Assembly (NCBI GenBank): GCA_007258455.2
Contig: VDFB02344200.1
Span: 1 to 64,000 of the forward strand
DNA length: 64,000 nt
Direction of reading: 5' to 3'
From: Sequoia sempervirens
Taxonomy: Eukaryota > Streptophyta > Pinopsida > Cupressales > Cupressaceae
Part shown: piece by piece, positions 11,276-21,945 of the stretch
Layout: each line of letters starts with the position of its first letter
Numbering within the stretch: position 1 is the stretch's first letter
Notes under the pieces: model-generated
Seen by the model: only the letters and a program-made list of their open reading frames with translations
The model's database searches: none
What the model was told of the DNA's origin: nothing
Made by a program: the position numbers and the translations under genes

Positions 11276-12308
11276 ACTTCGCAGTCAAAGTCTCCTGCAA
11301 AACGCCCAAAATTCGACTCCAGAGTTGCCCCATAAGCAATTTTTTATCTAGAAAAATTCTTCTGTTGCGCTCCAACCAGATTTGCCAAATAATCAAGCTA
11401 GGTCCAATGCTCCAAGCAATTTTGAGGAAAGAGGTAGTGGCAGGAGAAGAACCCTGTCTTTTCCAAAGATCCTCCAAAGAAGAGACATGGCAACACGGTA
11501 AGCTCCAAAGATTCCACCAGTAATGCCAGATAGTCCTCACTAAAGGACACTGAAAAAAGAGATGCGATATGCATTCCTCATGCTGACCGCACAAAATACA
11601 CACGGAGGGGCCCTGAAACCCCCGTTTGCAAAGGTTGTCCCAAGTAAGACATTTACCATGAACCACGAGCCAAGAGAAAAAATTACTCTTAGGCCAAGCA
11701 AATTTATTCCAAGCATGCTTCCACCAAGAAACCTGGGAGCTCCCAAAACGCTGCTTGTCCAGCACCTGATAGCCAGAAGCAACCGAAAATTTGCCTTTCA
11801 AGTCAGGACCCCAAGCAAGAACATCACCCCCATGGAGAGAATTACAGGCACGCCCCGATAAGATCATAGCAAGCTCTTGACGATCCTCAACCGTACCACC
11901 AGGCGGCCACACCAAGGGGTCCTTCCACCTGGCCACAGAAGTTTGACCCAAAGAATGTTGAAATTTGAAATCCGCCACGTGACTCCAATCCGCCTCCTCG
12001 AAAGACTGGCACAAAGCTTGGAGATGGGGGTGAGAGGACACAATGGGAGGGTGTCCATCCCAAGAGTCATGCCAAAAGAGAGCCTCCCTACCCCCATTAC
12101 AAATCCAAAAAAGACCCTGTTTAACCAGCTTGGCACCACGTTTAAGGGTACTCCAGATCACTGAGCCTTTCCCCCCCATATTGAATCTTACAACCTCCCT
12201 ACTGTCCACCGCCCCCAAATATTTGAAGGTCAGAATTTTAGCCCAGCACATGTGTTGTTGAGAACACCAACGCCAATACAACTTAGCAGCCAAGGCCTGC
12301 CCATTCAA
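11196..12308 (-). pseudogene. LINE ORF2 RT thumb and zinc-binding (zf-RVT) segment
   Basis: This 370-codon frame continues from RT. LTFKYLGAVDSREV and an IWSTLKRGAKLV segment are the family's linker. FAWPKSNFFSWLVVHGKCLT, then CILCGQHEECISHLFFQCPL, form the zf-RVT zinc-binding motif (Cys-x2-Cys with later His and Cys). IWQIWLERNRRIFLDKK closes it. It is joined upstream by a frameshift at about 12305 and downstream to RNase H by another near 11200-11270. It helps ORF2 protein bind LINE RNA or DNA. Confidence 0.88.
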
Positions 12309-12895
12309 GTCAGTCTGCGTAGACCAAGACCCCCCTCCTGTTTTGGCCTACAAACAACATCCCACTTTACCAAACTCCATTTTCTATGAAGAAGATTACC
12401 AGCCCACAAAAACTGGCGAGACAATTTCTCAAAATCTTTAATAAAACTTGAAGGAGCAGAAAGAACAAAGCACTTGTAAACAGGGAGAGCTTGGACCACA
12501 GACTTTAGAAGAGTCACTCTTCCTGCCGAAGAAAGCCACCTGCAAGTCCAGTGACTGACGAGTCCCCTGAACCTATCAAGAGTCTCCTGCCAAAATCTTT
12601 TGGGGAGAGAACGAACAGCAAGAGGGATTCCAAGATAGGAAAAAGGAAGCGAGCCAATCTGGAACCGAAGGATACCAGCAATTCTCCTTTGAATACCCTT
12701 AGGAGTGTGGAAGAAGTATATAAAGGACTTCCCCTCATTTATGCATTGCCCTGAAGCCGCCAAGTAACAATCCAACACACGACGCCAATTGAGAGCCTCC
12801 TCAACCTTAGCCCTTCCCATCAAGGCAGTATCATCAACAAACTGCAAATGAGACTGAGGGGGAAGATCTTCACCCCAACTCCAACCCTGAAGCAA
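12305..12895 (-). pseudogene. LINE ORF2 reverse transcriptase, second half
   Basis: The frame starts just after RT motif B and contains HLQFVDDTALMG, the catalytic F/YxDD box. It then has SYLGIPLAVRSLPK, LLKSVVQALPVYKCF and KWDVVCRPKQEGGLGLRRLT, all standard plant LINE RT blocks. It is offset from the first RT half by a frameshift in about 12900-12960, where motif B ends, and from the zinc-binding segment by one near 12305. The motifs are undamaged, so inactivation looks recent. Confidence 0.9.
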
Positions 12896-12899
12896 GCCG

Positions 12900-13800
12900 C
12901 TAGCAACCTGAGCGCGGATGAGTCTTCCCAGGCCTTCAGCAAGAAGAATGAATAAGGGGATAGGGGGTCTCCCTGTCGGAGGCCTCTAGAAGCACCAAAC
13001 AAGCACGTGGGTTCACCATTGATAAGCACCGAAAAGGAGGAGGAAGTGACACAACTTTTAACCCAATCAATCCAGCCCTCAGCAAAGCCAAAAGCTCTAA
13101 GAATCTTAAACAGAAAGCTCCATTTAACACGATCATAAGCTTTAGCCATGTCCAGCTTGATAAACATAGATTTCTCCTTCGAAGATTCCATAGAGTGTAT
13201 GGCCTCAGCAGCAATAACCACCCCATCCATGATCTGTCTGCCAGCAACAAAACCCCCCTGTTCCTCAGAGATTAAATCCCCAAGCCATGGTTTCATCCTT
13301 TCCGCAATCAACTTAGTAATAATTTTGTACACCACATTACATAGAGCAATAGGTCTAAACCGATCCAAAGAATTAGCTCCCACCACCTTAGGAATAAGAG
13401 CTAAAAAGGTAGCATTTAGGGATTTCAGCATTTGCTTATGCATAAAAGATTCCTGGACAACCTCCAAAAGATCCAATTTAATCACTTCCCAGAACTCCTG
13501 ATAAAATTCAACAGGGAACCCATCAGGTCCAGGTGCTTTACCTTTCTTCATCTGAAACACAACTTTCTCAAGCTCCGACAAGGTAATGGGAGCAAGCAAA
13601 GAATCATTCATTTCATTAGTCACAAGCCTGGGGATACAATCTAAAATCCTTGCTTCCTCCTCCTCCGCAGGAGGAGAATCCTCAGAGAAAAGGGAAGAGA
13701 AATACCGAATGCATTCAGCAGAAATAGAAGCTGAAGAGGACAAAGTTTCCCCATTAGGCAGCAAGATAGAAGAAAGAGCATTACCTTGTCTCCGATCCTT
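12900..13800 (-). pseudogene. LINE ORF2 reverse transcriptase, first half
   Basis: The open run (ATG-like at 13764, but really an internal piece of ORF2) has KKGKAPGPDGFPVEFYQEFW, NATFLALIPKV, RFRPIALCNVVYKIITKLIA and GGFVAGRQIMDGVV. It then has FIKLDMAKAYDRVKWSF, holding the first catalytic Asp, and GLRQGDPLSPY (motif B). It shares the endonuclease frame, so ORF2 was one protein. After motif B the sequence leaves frame. The run continues to 12820 only as a shifted, meaningless tail. Confidence 0.92.
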
Positions 13801-14001
13801 AACTGAGTTATGGAAAAAAGAAGTGTTCCGATCACCAACCTGAAGCCAATCAATACGAGACTTCTATTTCCAAAAAATCTCTTCCCTTAACTCCCATTCC
13901 TCAAGCTTTTTTAAAGCAGCGGCCTCTGACAACCTCAGTTCCTTCGAGAGACCTTGATCACGAATCTGCCTGGTGATTAGATCCAGATTATCTTGTGCCA
14001 T
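13801..14001 (-). pseudogene. LINE ORF2 linker between endonuclease and RT with two stops
   Basis: Translation in the endonuclease frame runs through a TAG at 14002-14004, then MAQDNLDLITRQIRDQG and a helical Glu/Lys-rich linker. A second TAG occurs around 13865, just before SRIDWLQVGDRNTSFFHNSV. That last block is a conserved plant LINE motif (family form KSRxxWLxxGDxNTKFFH). Both stops could be single-base changes from a sense codon. The domain order and frame are otherwise preserved. Confidence 0.8.
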
Positions 14002-14922
14002 CTATTTTTCCTGGAATAAATTACCAAAATGTTGCCTATTCCATCTTTTCAAACTATATTTAACATACTGGAGCCTCTTTGAGAAAGAGTACATAGCAGT
14101 GCCATAAGCTGGCTTCCCCCGGACCCACCAGCCATGGAGCAAATCATGAAGAGATTCATCCCTAAGCCACATGAGTTGGAACTTGAAGGTCGGGCGAGCA
14201 TTGCGTTGAGGCATATCAGCCACCAACTTAATAGGCCAATGGTCAGAACCACGACTATCCAGAATTTCTGAGCTTGTCAGCCACCTGTCCCCTAGCCAAA
14301 AGCTAGATACCATAAATCTATCAAGTCTTTCAGAAATAGAAGCGTCACCAGTTCTCCTGTTATTCCAAGTGAAAAGACCAATGGCCGGCTTAATATCCAC
14401 AAGGTTCAAAGCAGAGACATTATCCTGGAACAACAAAGCTGAAGCCTCCAACCTTGCAATGCCACCCTTCTTCTCAGCAAGCTCCATGATAGCATTAAAG
14501 TCACCGCCAATAATCCAAGGATGGTAAGGAAAAAGGCTGCGAACTAAACGAATGTTGGACCACAAGAGTTGTTTCCCCTGCAACTCCACAGGCGCATACA
14601 CATTGGAGAATAGAGCAATTTCCCCAGACATAAAACAAGAGGCCACCATGGAAAGGGAAGACTTAAAAGACACCCACCAAAGGGGGCAGATCTTCCGCGG
14701 GTTCCATAAGCACGCCACCCCGCCAGAAGACCCCTGCGCACCAATGCATTGACAATCACCATTCCTCCATAACTTTGGAACTAAATCCAACATACCCTCC
14801 ACAGAGAGCTTGGTCTCCTGTAGAAAAAGAACATCAGGCGAATGACTCCTAATCAAATCCTGAACAACTTTTTGTCTAGGGCCACTGTTCAAGCCCCTTA
14901 CATTCCAAGAGAGAACTATCAT
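14002..14922 (-). pseudogene. LINE ORF2 apurinic-type endonuclease domain
   Basis: It encodes an exonuclease/endonuclease/phosphatase fold: IVLSWNVRGLNSGPRQK (Asn), FLQETKLS (catalytic Glu), NVYAPVELQGKQ, WIIGGDFNAIMELAEK (Asp and Asn), FTWNNRR and SERLDRFMV, ending in SDHWPI (Asp-His). All expected active-site residues are visible. It nicks target DNA to prime reverse transcription. An upstream in-frame ATG lies at 14934, but the ATG at 14922-14920 overlaps the ORF1-end TGA as ATGA, which suggests coupled translation. The domain is intact; the protein ends early at the TAG at 14002. Confidence 0.93.
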
Positions 14923-15305
14923 TTCGAGGGACATGAAAAATGTGAATCTAGAGTCTTGACTGACCCTGACTCCACCAAAGTCTCCCCTATCATCCTAATC
15001 TTCTCCTCGTCCTTCTTCCTTCCCAGCTTAGTGATTTTCTCTGGCCCCCCCTTCTTGAGGGTTTTTTGCAAAACACCCAACTGAGGGGACGTCTTGACAC
15101 TCTTCTTACCCACCTCTGAACCAGCTTTCTGTAGGAGGTGATCCTTGTTCACATTATCTTTCACAACCTCAACACTACCACCCAGCCCATCCTGAACCTC
15201 CAACAGTCGATCTGTCCCTGAAGCCAAGACCCCCTCAGCAGGCGGAGATAAAGGTACCTCTGAATTGGGCAAAGCCTGACTAGGTACTTTCCCGAGCCTC
15301 ATCAA
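14919..15305 (-). pseudogene. LINE ORF1 C-terminal tail (frameshifted)
   Basis: A low-complexity Lys/Glu-rich frame, with KKSVKTSPQLGVLQKTLKKG and RKKDEEKIRMIGE, continues directly from the ORF1 frame, which stops at 15302. There is no ATG of its own and the two frames meet without a gap. I read it as the displaced C-terminus of ORF1. Its stop at 14919 overlaps the ORF2 start. The tail would be basic and disordered, suited to RNA binding. Confidence 0.6.
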
Positions 15306-16405
15306 AGCATGGTATTCCCTCTCCCCCCCTGTTGGGGGGTAAGTGAAACAACCGGAGGGTCATGTAGATCCATATCCAAAGTCCCATGATCTAGATCCAA
15401 AAGTCCCGGGTTCACCTCCTGCTGACTTAGGTCCTCCAACACCTCAAACCTGTTGAAGGTGTCCTCCTCCTGCCTGTCCTTCAAAATCCTTTTATGACCT
15501 TTATTTCTATTTCGGCCTCGAACTGGAATAAAACCATCCTCTCTACCATCGAAACTCTGAACGGGATCCTTTCCCTTATCCACCTTGGGCGGATTAGCCG
15601 AAGGCTGAGAAGATTGAACCTCCAAAGGCTTGGCCTTTGGACATCTACACTGGAGGTGACCATATTCATGACAAAAATGACAACGGAAAGGAAGTGTTTC
15701 ATAATCAAGTTGTTGCACCCATGAGTAATCTCCTGCACTCACTTCTAACGAATCTGGCAGTGGCTTACTTAAATCAATTTCAACACAGAACCGAGCAAAA
15801 GTCATTACCTTTTTGAATTGCATTTGTTGAGATGAACCCACAGGTTTCCCCAGCTTCGAGGCTAATAAATACAACACATCCTCACGCCAGCATTCCACCG
15901 GGAGCCTTGGGAGGCGAACCCAAACTGGAACATGATTCGGGAGTTCCTCCGCCGGGTTGAAGCCAGCATGCCATGGCTTAATGAACAAGCCCACCTGGTT
16001 GTAAAAGTATGGGCCCCCTTCAAAAACTCTATTCCGATCCGCCAAACAATCAAAGGAAACCATGAAATAGTTATTTGCCAGGAGACGGATCTCCATCTCT
16101 CCTTCAGGCATCCATGTCCTTTGAGCCCATGCCTCCAAGAAATGCAAAGAAATTTTCAAGCCTAAGAATTTGCAGTAAAGAGAATGCCTTGAATAATAAT
16201 CAATGTCTTCAGCCATCATTTCCATCGGAATGACAACACTCGGCCTGTCTTTACATAGTTCAAGGCACCCATTAATCTTCAGAATTCTAGGCCCTCCTGC
16301 CGGACCCGTCCCAACTTGCTCAGGTTCCACCGAAAAAAGATCATTCTCAAAAACCTTCGAGTTCTGAAGAGTTGGTTTCGAACCAAACGCCGATCGGAAA
16401 TCCAT
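15302..16405 (-). CDS. LINE ORF1 RNA-binding protein (DUF4283 plus zinc knuckle)
   Basis: The frame is open further upstream, but the ATG at 16405-16403 starting MDFRSAFGSKPTL fits the family best, giving about 367 residues. A DUF4283-type domain follows, with HSLYCKFLGLKISLHFLEAW, FMVSFDCLADRNRVFEGGPY and VPVWVRLPRLPVECW. Then comes LPFRCHFCHEYGHLQCRCPK, a CX2CX4HX4C zinc knuckle, and a polar tail. The product coats LINE RNA to form the retrotransposition particle. It may be cut short, because a tail frame continues to 14919. No internal stop is seen. Confidence 0.88.
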   Translation of the reverse strand: MDFRSAFGSKPTLQNSKVFENDLFSVEPEQVGTGPAGGPRILKINGCLELCKDRPSVVIPMEMMAEDIDYYSRHSLYCKFLGLKISLHFLEAWAQRTWMPEGEMEIRLLANNYFMVSFDCLADRNRVFEGGPYFYNQVGLFIKPWHAGFNPAEELPNHVPVWVRLPRLPVECWREDVLYLLASKLGKPVGSSQQMQFKKVMTFARFCVEIDLSKPLPDSLEVSAGDYSWVQQLDYETLPFRCHFCHEYGHLQCRCPKAKPLEVQSSQPSANPPKVDKGKDPVQSFDGREDGFIPVRGRNRNKGHKRILKDRQEEDTFNRFEVLEDLSQQEVNPGLLDLDHGTLDMDLHDPPVVSLTPQQGGRGNTML

Positions 16406-17000
16406 TTTGGGGCCAACCCTAGACAATTCCCCGTGCAACATAAAGGACAAAAATTCCCTACTCCGACATGCAAAAACCACTGAAGCCCCGAGAACAAGAA
16501 GGGTGTCAAAACGGGAAGACTCACCTCACAACCCCACTCCACCACAAAAGAAGGCACAACCAAGAAACACTTGCTGCAACTCCCACACCAGAACTCCCTC
16601 CCCGCTTCACACCCCACACCTAAACCCCACCACGGCCCTTAGCTCACACTTCACTCGGTTCAAAACCAACACAACCCGCACCAGGCGTAGGCACCACTTA
16701 CTGATTTTCCAACGGCGAGCAGACACCCCCCGGACAGCATGCGCCACTCTCCAAACTGCGTGGCCAAAGAAAATCAATGGAAGAAACCAGGTCGCCCCCC
16801 AATTTAGCAAACAATGCCTTCCTCCCCCCAAAAAAACAAGAAAGACCCACCCCTGAAAGCTCCCGAGACGATGAAAGCAGAAACGCACTCCAAAGGCTCA
16901 TGCAAACACCAAAAGCCCACATGCAGGCCGACCCTAGATGGTCAGGCCTCATGAGCTTCTTGGTGCATCCTATCCTTTTTTTTTCAAAATTTCAAAAATC
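16406..17000 (-). promoter_or_regulatory. LINE 5' UTR / internal promoter region
   Basis: This segment is noticeably more GC-rich than its surroundings and lies between the 15-bp target duplication and the ORF1 start. L1-type elements carry their promoter here. The outermost roughly 30 bases are A/T-rich and could be 5' junction sequence. No TATA box is obvious. Open frames on both strands lack motifs. Confidence 0.5.
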
Positions 17001-17015
17001 ATCCCTTTTCTCATT
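17001..17015. repeat. LINE target-site duplication, right copy (15 bp)
   Basis: It is identical to 10502-10516 (atcccttttctcatt). Confidence 0.92.
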
Positions 17016-17560
17016 GGATAACATGTATTTTCAAACTTTTTTTAGGAAAAAATTGTGAATGAAAAATTTTCCTCATGGTCTTGTGAGTTTCCTACTTTTT
17101 CTATGTTCTTGATAAATGTCATCATTCAAAATTTATGATAAATTTTTCTTTGGGAAATGTGCTCTTACTCAAAATAAATTTTATGTTGCCTCTTGTGTTA
17201 AGGATATTACTTCTCCTAAGGTTGCCAATTCTTGTAAAGGTCTAACCCTGGTGTTAAAGGCTCCTTATTGAAATAAATTCCCCTTAGGAATTGGGTTATT
17301 GGTTTGGTGTTGTAAGTATTTCACTTGTGCCAAATTACATAGGAAATGGAAATGTATTGTTTAGTGTGTCCTTGTGCAATGTTACAACTTTGTGTAATTA
17401 TTGTTGTGTTGGTGTTGTTAAAAAAAAATATGTGTTTTCAAAGCTAATGTCTTGTGGGTCCTTGTCTAGGCATTAAACATGCAAAAAAATATTATTGCAA
17501 AAGATATTCAACCAATTTTATTATTATTCTTATTATATGGATAAAAATTTAGACACTCAA
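17016..17560. other. Unassigned AT-rich sequence
   Basis: It continues the pre-LINE locus (joins 10501). I see no motif. The frame at 17291-17476 lacks homology I recognise. Confidence 0.3.
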
Positions 17561-17564
17561 AACA

Positions 17565-17960
17565 TGTCTTGAATGATATCATGCACTCAAATCAAGCATA
17601 CTAACATCATTTCCTCCTAAAATTCATCCTCTTTTCACTTAATTAATTAAATTAGCCTAGCTATTTAATTAATTGCATCATATTCATCTATTGATCTAAT
17701 TACTCTAATCAGGTTAATTCACCCCCTTTCATGCTAACATTTCATCTTATTAAATTGAATACATCAAGTTATTTAATTTAAAATCCCCAATTACTCTTAT
17801 TTAATTAAATAACCCTAAGTTATTAAATTAAATATCATATCACTATCCCCGTTTTCATTAAAATATTTATTTAATGAATATCATCTAATTCCCTTAATTT
17901 GCATAATTAAAACCTTATTTAATTATCAAATTACCTAATTAAATCTAATCCCTCCCCACT
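17565..17960 (+). repeat. AT-rich block upstream of the 5' LTR match, possible LTR start
   Basis: It is rich in ttaattaaat-type words and starts tgtcttgaatgatatc, a plausible LTR beginning. The 3' LTR lacks it, so either the 3' LTR is 5'-truncated or this block is flank. Confidence 0.35.
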
Positions 17961-18860
17961 TGCAATGGAATATTCCTCCTTTGCACATTCCTCCAAAATA
18001 AATATTCCCATAGAATATTCCTTCCCCTTTTGCACATTAAAACTTTGTTTTAATTTGCTAAATATCTAATTTCCCTGACCCATGAGGATATTCTAAAGAA
18101 TATTCTCTTTCTCCACTCATTTGAAAAAAAGGAATATTCTTCCTTGTAACAAACTTATAAAACTTCATGTGCAAGTTAACTTACAAGGCTTCTTGTGCAA
18201 GTTAAAAGTGTGTTTGTTTGAAAGAATATGAACCCTTGATTCTTTCCTTGATCCATGTGATCATTGATTCTCATCCATTGATGATAATCCATTATCCATA
18301 TTTCATCCTTCCTCCCTTTTTGACCATTGATTAACCTTTTTGATCTCAACCCTTCATTTCTCATTTGTCCTACTATAAATAGGTCACTATTTGGAGACAA
18401 ATGGATCCACCTTTTTAAGAGCAAACTTATGCTGTTGAAATCACTCACACTTACACTCATATTTAGCACTTATTTAGTATCATCTTAGCTTAAATTACTT
18501 GCATATTAGCTTAGCTTCCATTAATGGATTCCATGATAACATAGATGCATACATTTAGTATACCTTGTAATTAGGGTTTCAATCTTTTTAGTTTAAAATC
18601 CATTTAGTTTAGCTTTGCACTCACACATCTTGATCATCTTAGCATAAATCATGTTGAAATAGCTTGCATCATGTTAGTTTAGTATTTAAATCATGTTTGA
18701 TCACACATTTATCATTGGTTTTGTTTATTCGTCTCAATAGAATCGATTGAAACAAACTCATTTATCCACGAGATTGGGAAAGGGTTGCCATTCCACATCA
18801 ATGTGACACCACTCCCCCAATAGGATAATTTTCAATGGATTAGAATAGGTGTTTTTGATA
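17961..18860 (+). repeat. 5' LTR of the Tat element, left part
   Basis: This 900-bp segment aligns almost base for base with 39865-40757, sharing for example ggaatattcctcctttgcac, tgtgcaagttaac and the TATA region. It ends at ggtgtttttga, where the LINE insertion begins. It differs from the 3' LTR by scattered substitutions and small indels. Confidence 0.92.
18374..18381 (+). promoter_or_regulatory. TATA box of the 5' LTR
   Basis: tataaata lies in gtcctactataaataggtc and is conserved in the 3' LTR at 40274-40281, as expected for the LTR promoter. Confidence 0.7.
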
Positions 18861-19024
18861 GTGTAAGCAGCATTTACAAGGTGTTGTACCCTACACAAAG
18901 AGCCACAAGGGCCAATAAGTCCAAATCAAAAAACCATTATCTAAAACACCACACCAAAAAACACCTAACTAAACCCAGATGGAGACTGACAACACACATG
19001 GGCAAACAACAAACCAGCAACATA

Positions 19025-21100
19025 CTAGCTAGCCTTCTCCCAATTCTTAGACAATAGTTGGACCATATCATCACAGACCCACTCTTGGTGGTCCTCGGTC
19101 TTCTTTATCCCCATTTCATCCTTCATGGCAGTTGACCGGTTACTGGTGACACTATGAATCATCTTGACCATGAAGCGAGTCAACCCAAGGAGTTTTTTGT
19201 CTAGGATGTCCAGTTTATTTTTTAGCATACCAATCTCCTCCTCACTACCCATAGTATAGACATGATCATTCTGCTCAATCTCCAGTGGCTTCAACAAATG
19301 GGAGGTCAAACCCTCCTTTTGAAGTAAACCACTGTTAGGCACCTGGGGGAGGGACCTCTAGTTTTCTCCTCATCCTCATCCACTGACACCTCTTCCACAT
19401 TGCTGCCTTTGTTTTTAGACAACTTCTCTTCAATATGCAAATCCCTAATCTATATCTTTTTCTTGTTTTTAGCCAGCCTGCCAGAGCACCTAATGATGGC
19501 ATCACAACCAATAACCAGGGTCTCCATAACCACTATATCACCCAAGGAATCCGTGCTCATGAAATTCTTTCCTTTATTAGGAGGCACCTTCTCCTGCTTA
19601 CCTTTCTTTTTCATACCAGGCTTACCAGGGGTCTTAGTAGGGGTAGACTTTAGGTCACAAAAGCTAACATTCACACTAGTCTAGGTAGCTCCATCAACAC
19701 CCTTATGTTTTTTTGTAGCAGGTTTGGGTTTCTCAATAGGGGTCGGAAGGCTCTTTCTGACAGGGCCTTTAGATTCATCTGGGGACAAGTTGGGCATGGT
19801 GGGGGGCTCAATTTCCTCAATACGAACAACCAATATAGGTTTCAGAGGGCACAAATCCAAGTGGAAATGGTAGTATTAGGATAAGACCCTGATGGAGAGG
19901 TAAGGGAGTAGGTTCATTGGGGTGAGCAATAGTCGAATCAATACATTTTTCAACCAAATTTTCAAGGTTCATAACTAGGTAGAAGGGAAAGCTCATAAGA
20001 ACCTTATGCCTAAGATGATTTAATAAGGGGAAATGGTAGTAGTAAAAAGTTTGGTACCTTTCTTCCAGTGTAATATACTTTATCACAAGGCACACTTGGT
20101 TCCATGGTTGCGAAAGCACCTCTCATTCAAACCCAGACTGGTTGCACATCGATGCCTCCTCTCCCACAAAAAAAATATTCATATTTTCATTGTCCTAGTT
20201 CTTAGAATGTTTAGGATGATTCATGCTAGAGCACTAAAGACCTATAGCCTGCGGGATAACTTCCTCCTCCACCGTGAAGGAGATGCCACCAATGGTAACA
20301 TGTTGATTCTTCCACGAATTAACAAACTAAGTCAATAGATTAGGGTCATGACCCACGAGCCTCTCCATCATAGGAGCAATTCCACCTTCAACACAAATGT
20401 GCTAGACCAGAGGGCCTTTGCGAAATTCGTTGCAGTTATCCAGTTCAGTCCGCACCCTTTCTCCTCTCATGATGTCACTCTGCACACTGTATAACTAGGA
20501 ACTTTGTAAATAAAGAAGGTTAGAGAAAATAGCAAGGTGGAAAAATCCCCACACAATAAGGAATTTAATACGCAAATGGTAAATTTTGGTAATCAATCCA
20601 ATTGATAGATCGCACACATGAGCATAATAATTCCCCAAAACCATCTTAGTGTAACCATTATTGGGATCACATTGCATAACCAGCTAAGAAAAAAGGACAT
20701 GATAAGCAGGGAAGGATTTCCTTCCACATTTTGGAAGCACAAAGTTCTAGGCAGAATAGCCACAGGGCTATAATTAGAAATCTCTAAAATCATAGTATTT
20801 AGGGGTTGGCCACCTTTAGTTAACCCACAGAAAGGAGCTAAAAGGCTCGCAGCCAAAATAACAGCAAAATAAAAGCTACAAAGAAGCTTAGTCTCATAAT
20901 TACAGGTCACGTCAAAATAAAAAAACTCAAATTTTAAAATTCATGAGTTTAAGTAGATCCCCATAAGGATATTCCGACAAGTACGACCCAGCTTAGTAAT
21001 AATCCTCCGATACTTGCTACAAAAAATCATGATTTCTCTTTTCAAAATGGGCTCCATCTTATTATTAGAAAAAGTCCACTAGTTGTCCATCTCATCACTT
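19025..21100 (-). pseudogene. Decayed ORF of an uncharacterised plant repeat-associated family
   Basis: Minus-strand translation, across stops and shifts, gives MEPILKREIMIFCSKYRRII, LGRTCRNILMGIY, then LVGHDPNLLT and FVNSWKNQHVTIGGISFTVE with EEVIPQAIGL. Next come LSQPWNQVCLVIKYITLEER, YYYHFPLLNHLRHKVLMSFP and a PLPLHQGLILI end. A Lys-rich stretch (19674-19450) and a predicted coiled coil, EEEIGMLKNKLDILDKKLLG (19342-19025), follow. I recall similar proteins as multicopy hypothetical proteins in plants, with no known function. It resembles no retroelement enzyme. At least six stops show it is dead. Confidence 0.5.
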
Positions 21101-21153
21101 CAATAAGACCACAAAGCCCAAAGAGCAAGCAAGTGGGTCCCCCAGATAACCAG

Positions 21154-21945
21154 CTAAGCATGTGTGGTGTTTTCATCATGGGTCAAGTAAAGGATTTGTT
21201 CCTTAACTATAATACTCTGAATATTAGGCGGAAGTAAACTTATGTCCCGCCAACATTTGGATAATTTCCAATGTGTGCTAAAATTGGCTAGGGCATCTGC
21301 CACTTGGTTCCCTTCTCTATAGATATGATTGGCCACATTAGCTTTTAGTTTAGATGCAAGGAACCTTATATCAAGCAAGATATCCTTAGTGTTCCATCCC
21401 AGTAATCTACCACAATTAATAGCCTCAATAATGGACTTGGAGTCCCCTTCAATGTGCAAGTTCTCTATCCCTAGGGTAACAGCTATATGTAAGCCATTTA
21501 ACAATGCACGAGCTTCCGCTATCATAGATGAGTGATATCCTATCCCCCCAGCATAACCAGCCACTAATTTTCCCTTTTGGTCTCTAATCACTCCTCCTAT
21601 ACTTGCTATGCCTGGGTTTCCCTTAGCAACCCCATCAAAATTCAGTTTATACCAGTCCCTGTCAGGAGGTTTCCAAATAGTAGCTCTCCAGGCAAGAATT
21701 TTGGAGTTGTCATAAGAGTTGGCATCCAACACCTGATACCAGGCTTTAGCCATGTTTATACCTAACTCAGTCAGACCTATGCCCAGGGTTTTCCCTTTGA
21801 AAAGAGATGTTTTCCTCAATGAGCCTGACACTAATACCAAAAACCTCTTTTGGGTGCATCTCAGTGTTCTTGAATATCCTGTTGTTCCTCTCTTTCCATA
21901 AGCACCAGCATATAATAGGAGGAACTTGGTTCCAAATTTCAACAA
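21154..21945 (-). pseudogene. RNase H domain of the truncated LINE
   Basis: The frame holds a full RNase H: KLNFDGVAKGNPGIASIGGV (Asp), SSMIAEARALLNGLHIAV (Glu), LHIEGDSKSIIEAIN (Asp) and IYREGNQVADALANFS (Asp). It shares domain type with the LINE at 10.5-17 kb but is clearly diverged, so it is a separate family. The N-terminal part of the frame overlaps the preceding zinc-binding frame and is out of register. The C-terminus ends naturally at 21154. Confidence 0.9.

Larger units (their letters stand above)
10517..17000 (-). mobile_element. L1-type LINE with RNase H, near full length
   Basis: A 6.48-kb non-LTR retrotransposon lies on the minus strand between 15-bp target duplications. In order it has a GC-richer 5' UTR (about 17000-16406), ORF1 (16405 to about 14919), ORF2 with endonuclease, RT, zinc-binding C-terminus and RNase H (about 14922-10619), then a short 3' UTR. 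The 3' UTR has aataaa at 10556-10551 and an A-rich tail against the left duplication. The exact duplication and readable domains imply a fairly young insertion. Two in-frame stops and about four frameshifts disable it. RNase H on an L1 LINE is known in plants. Confidence 0.95.

Noticed and set aside
10555..11861. Several plus-strand frames opposite the LINE (10555-10746, 10695-11012, 11013-11351, 11131-11523, 11562-11861)
   Set aside because: They mirror the real minus-strand RNase H and zinc-binding frames and carry no motifs.
16407..16856. 149-codon Pro/Thr-rich plus-strand frame
   Set aside because: It is opposite the GC-rich LINE 5' UTR. It is composition-driven, with no domain.
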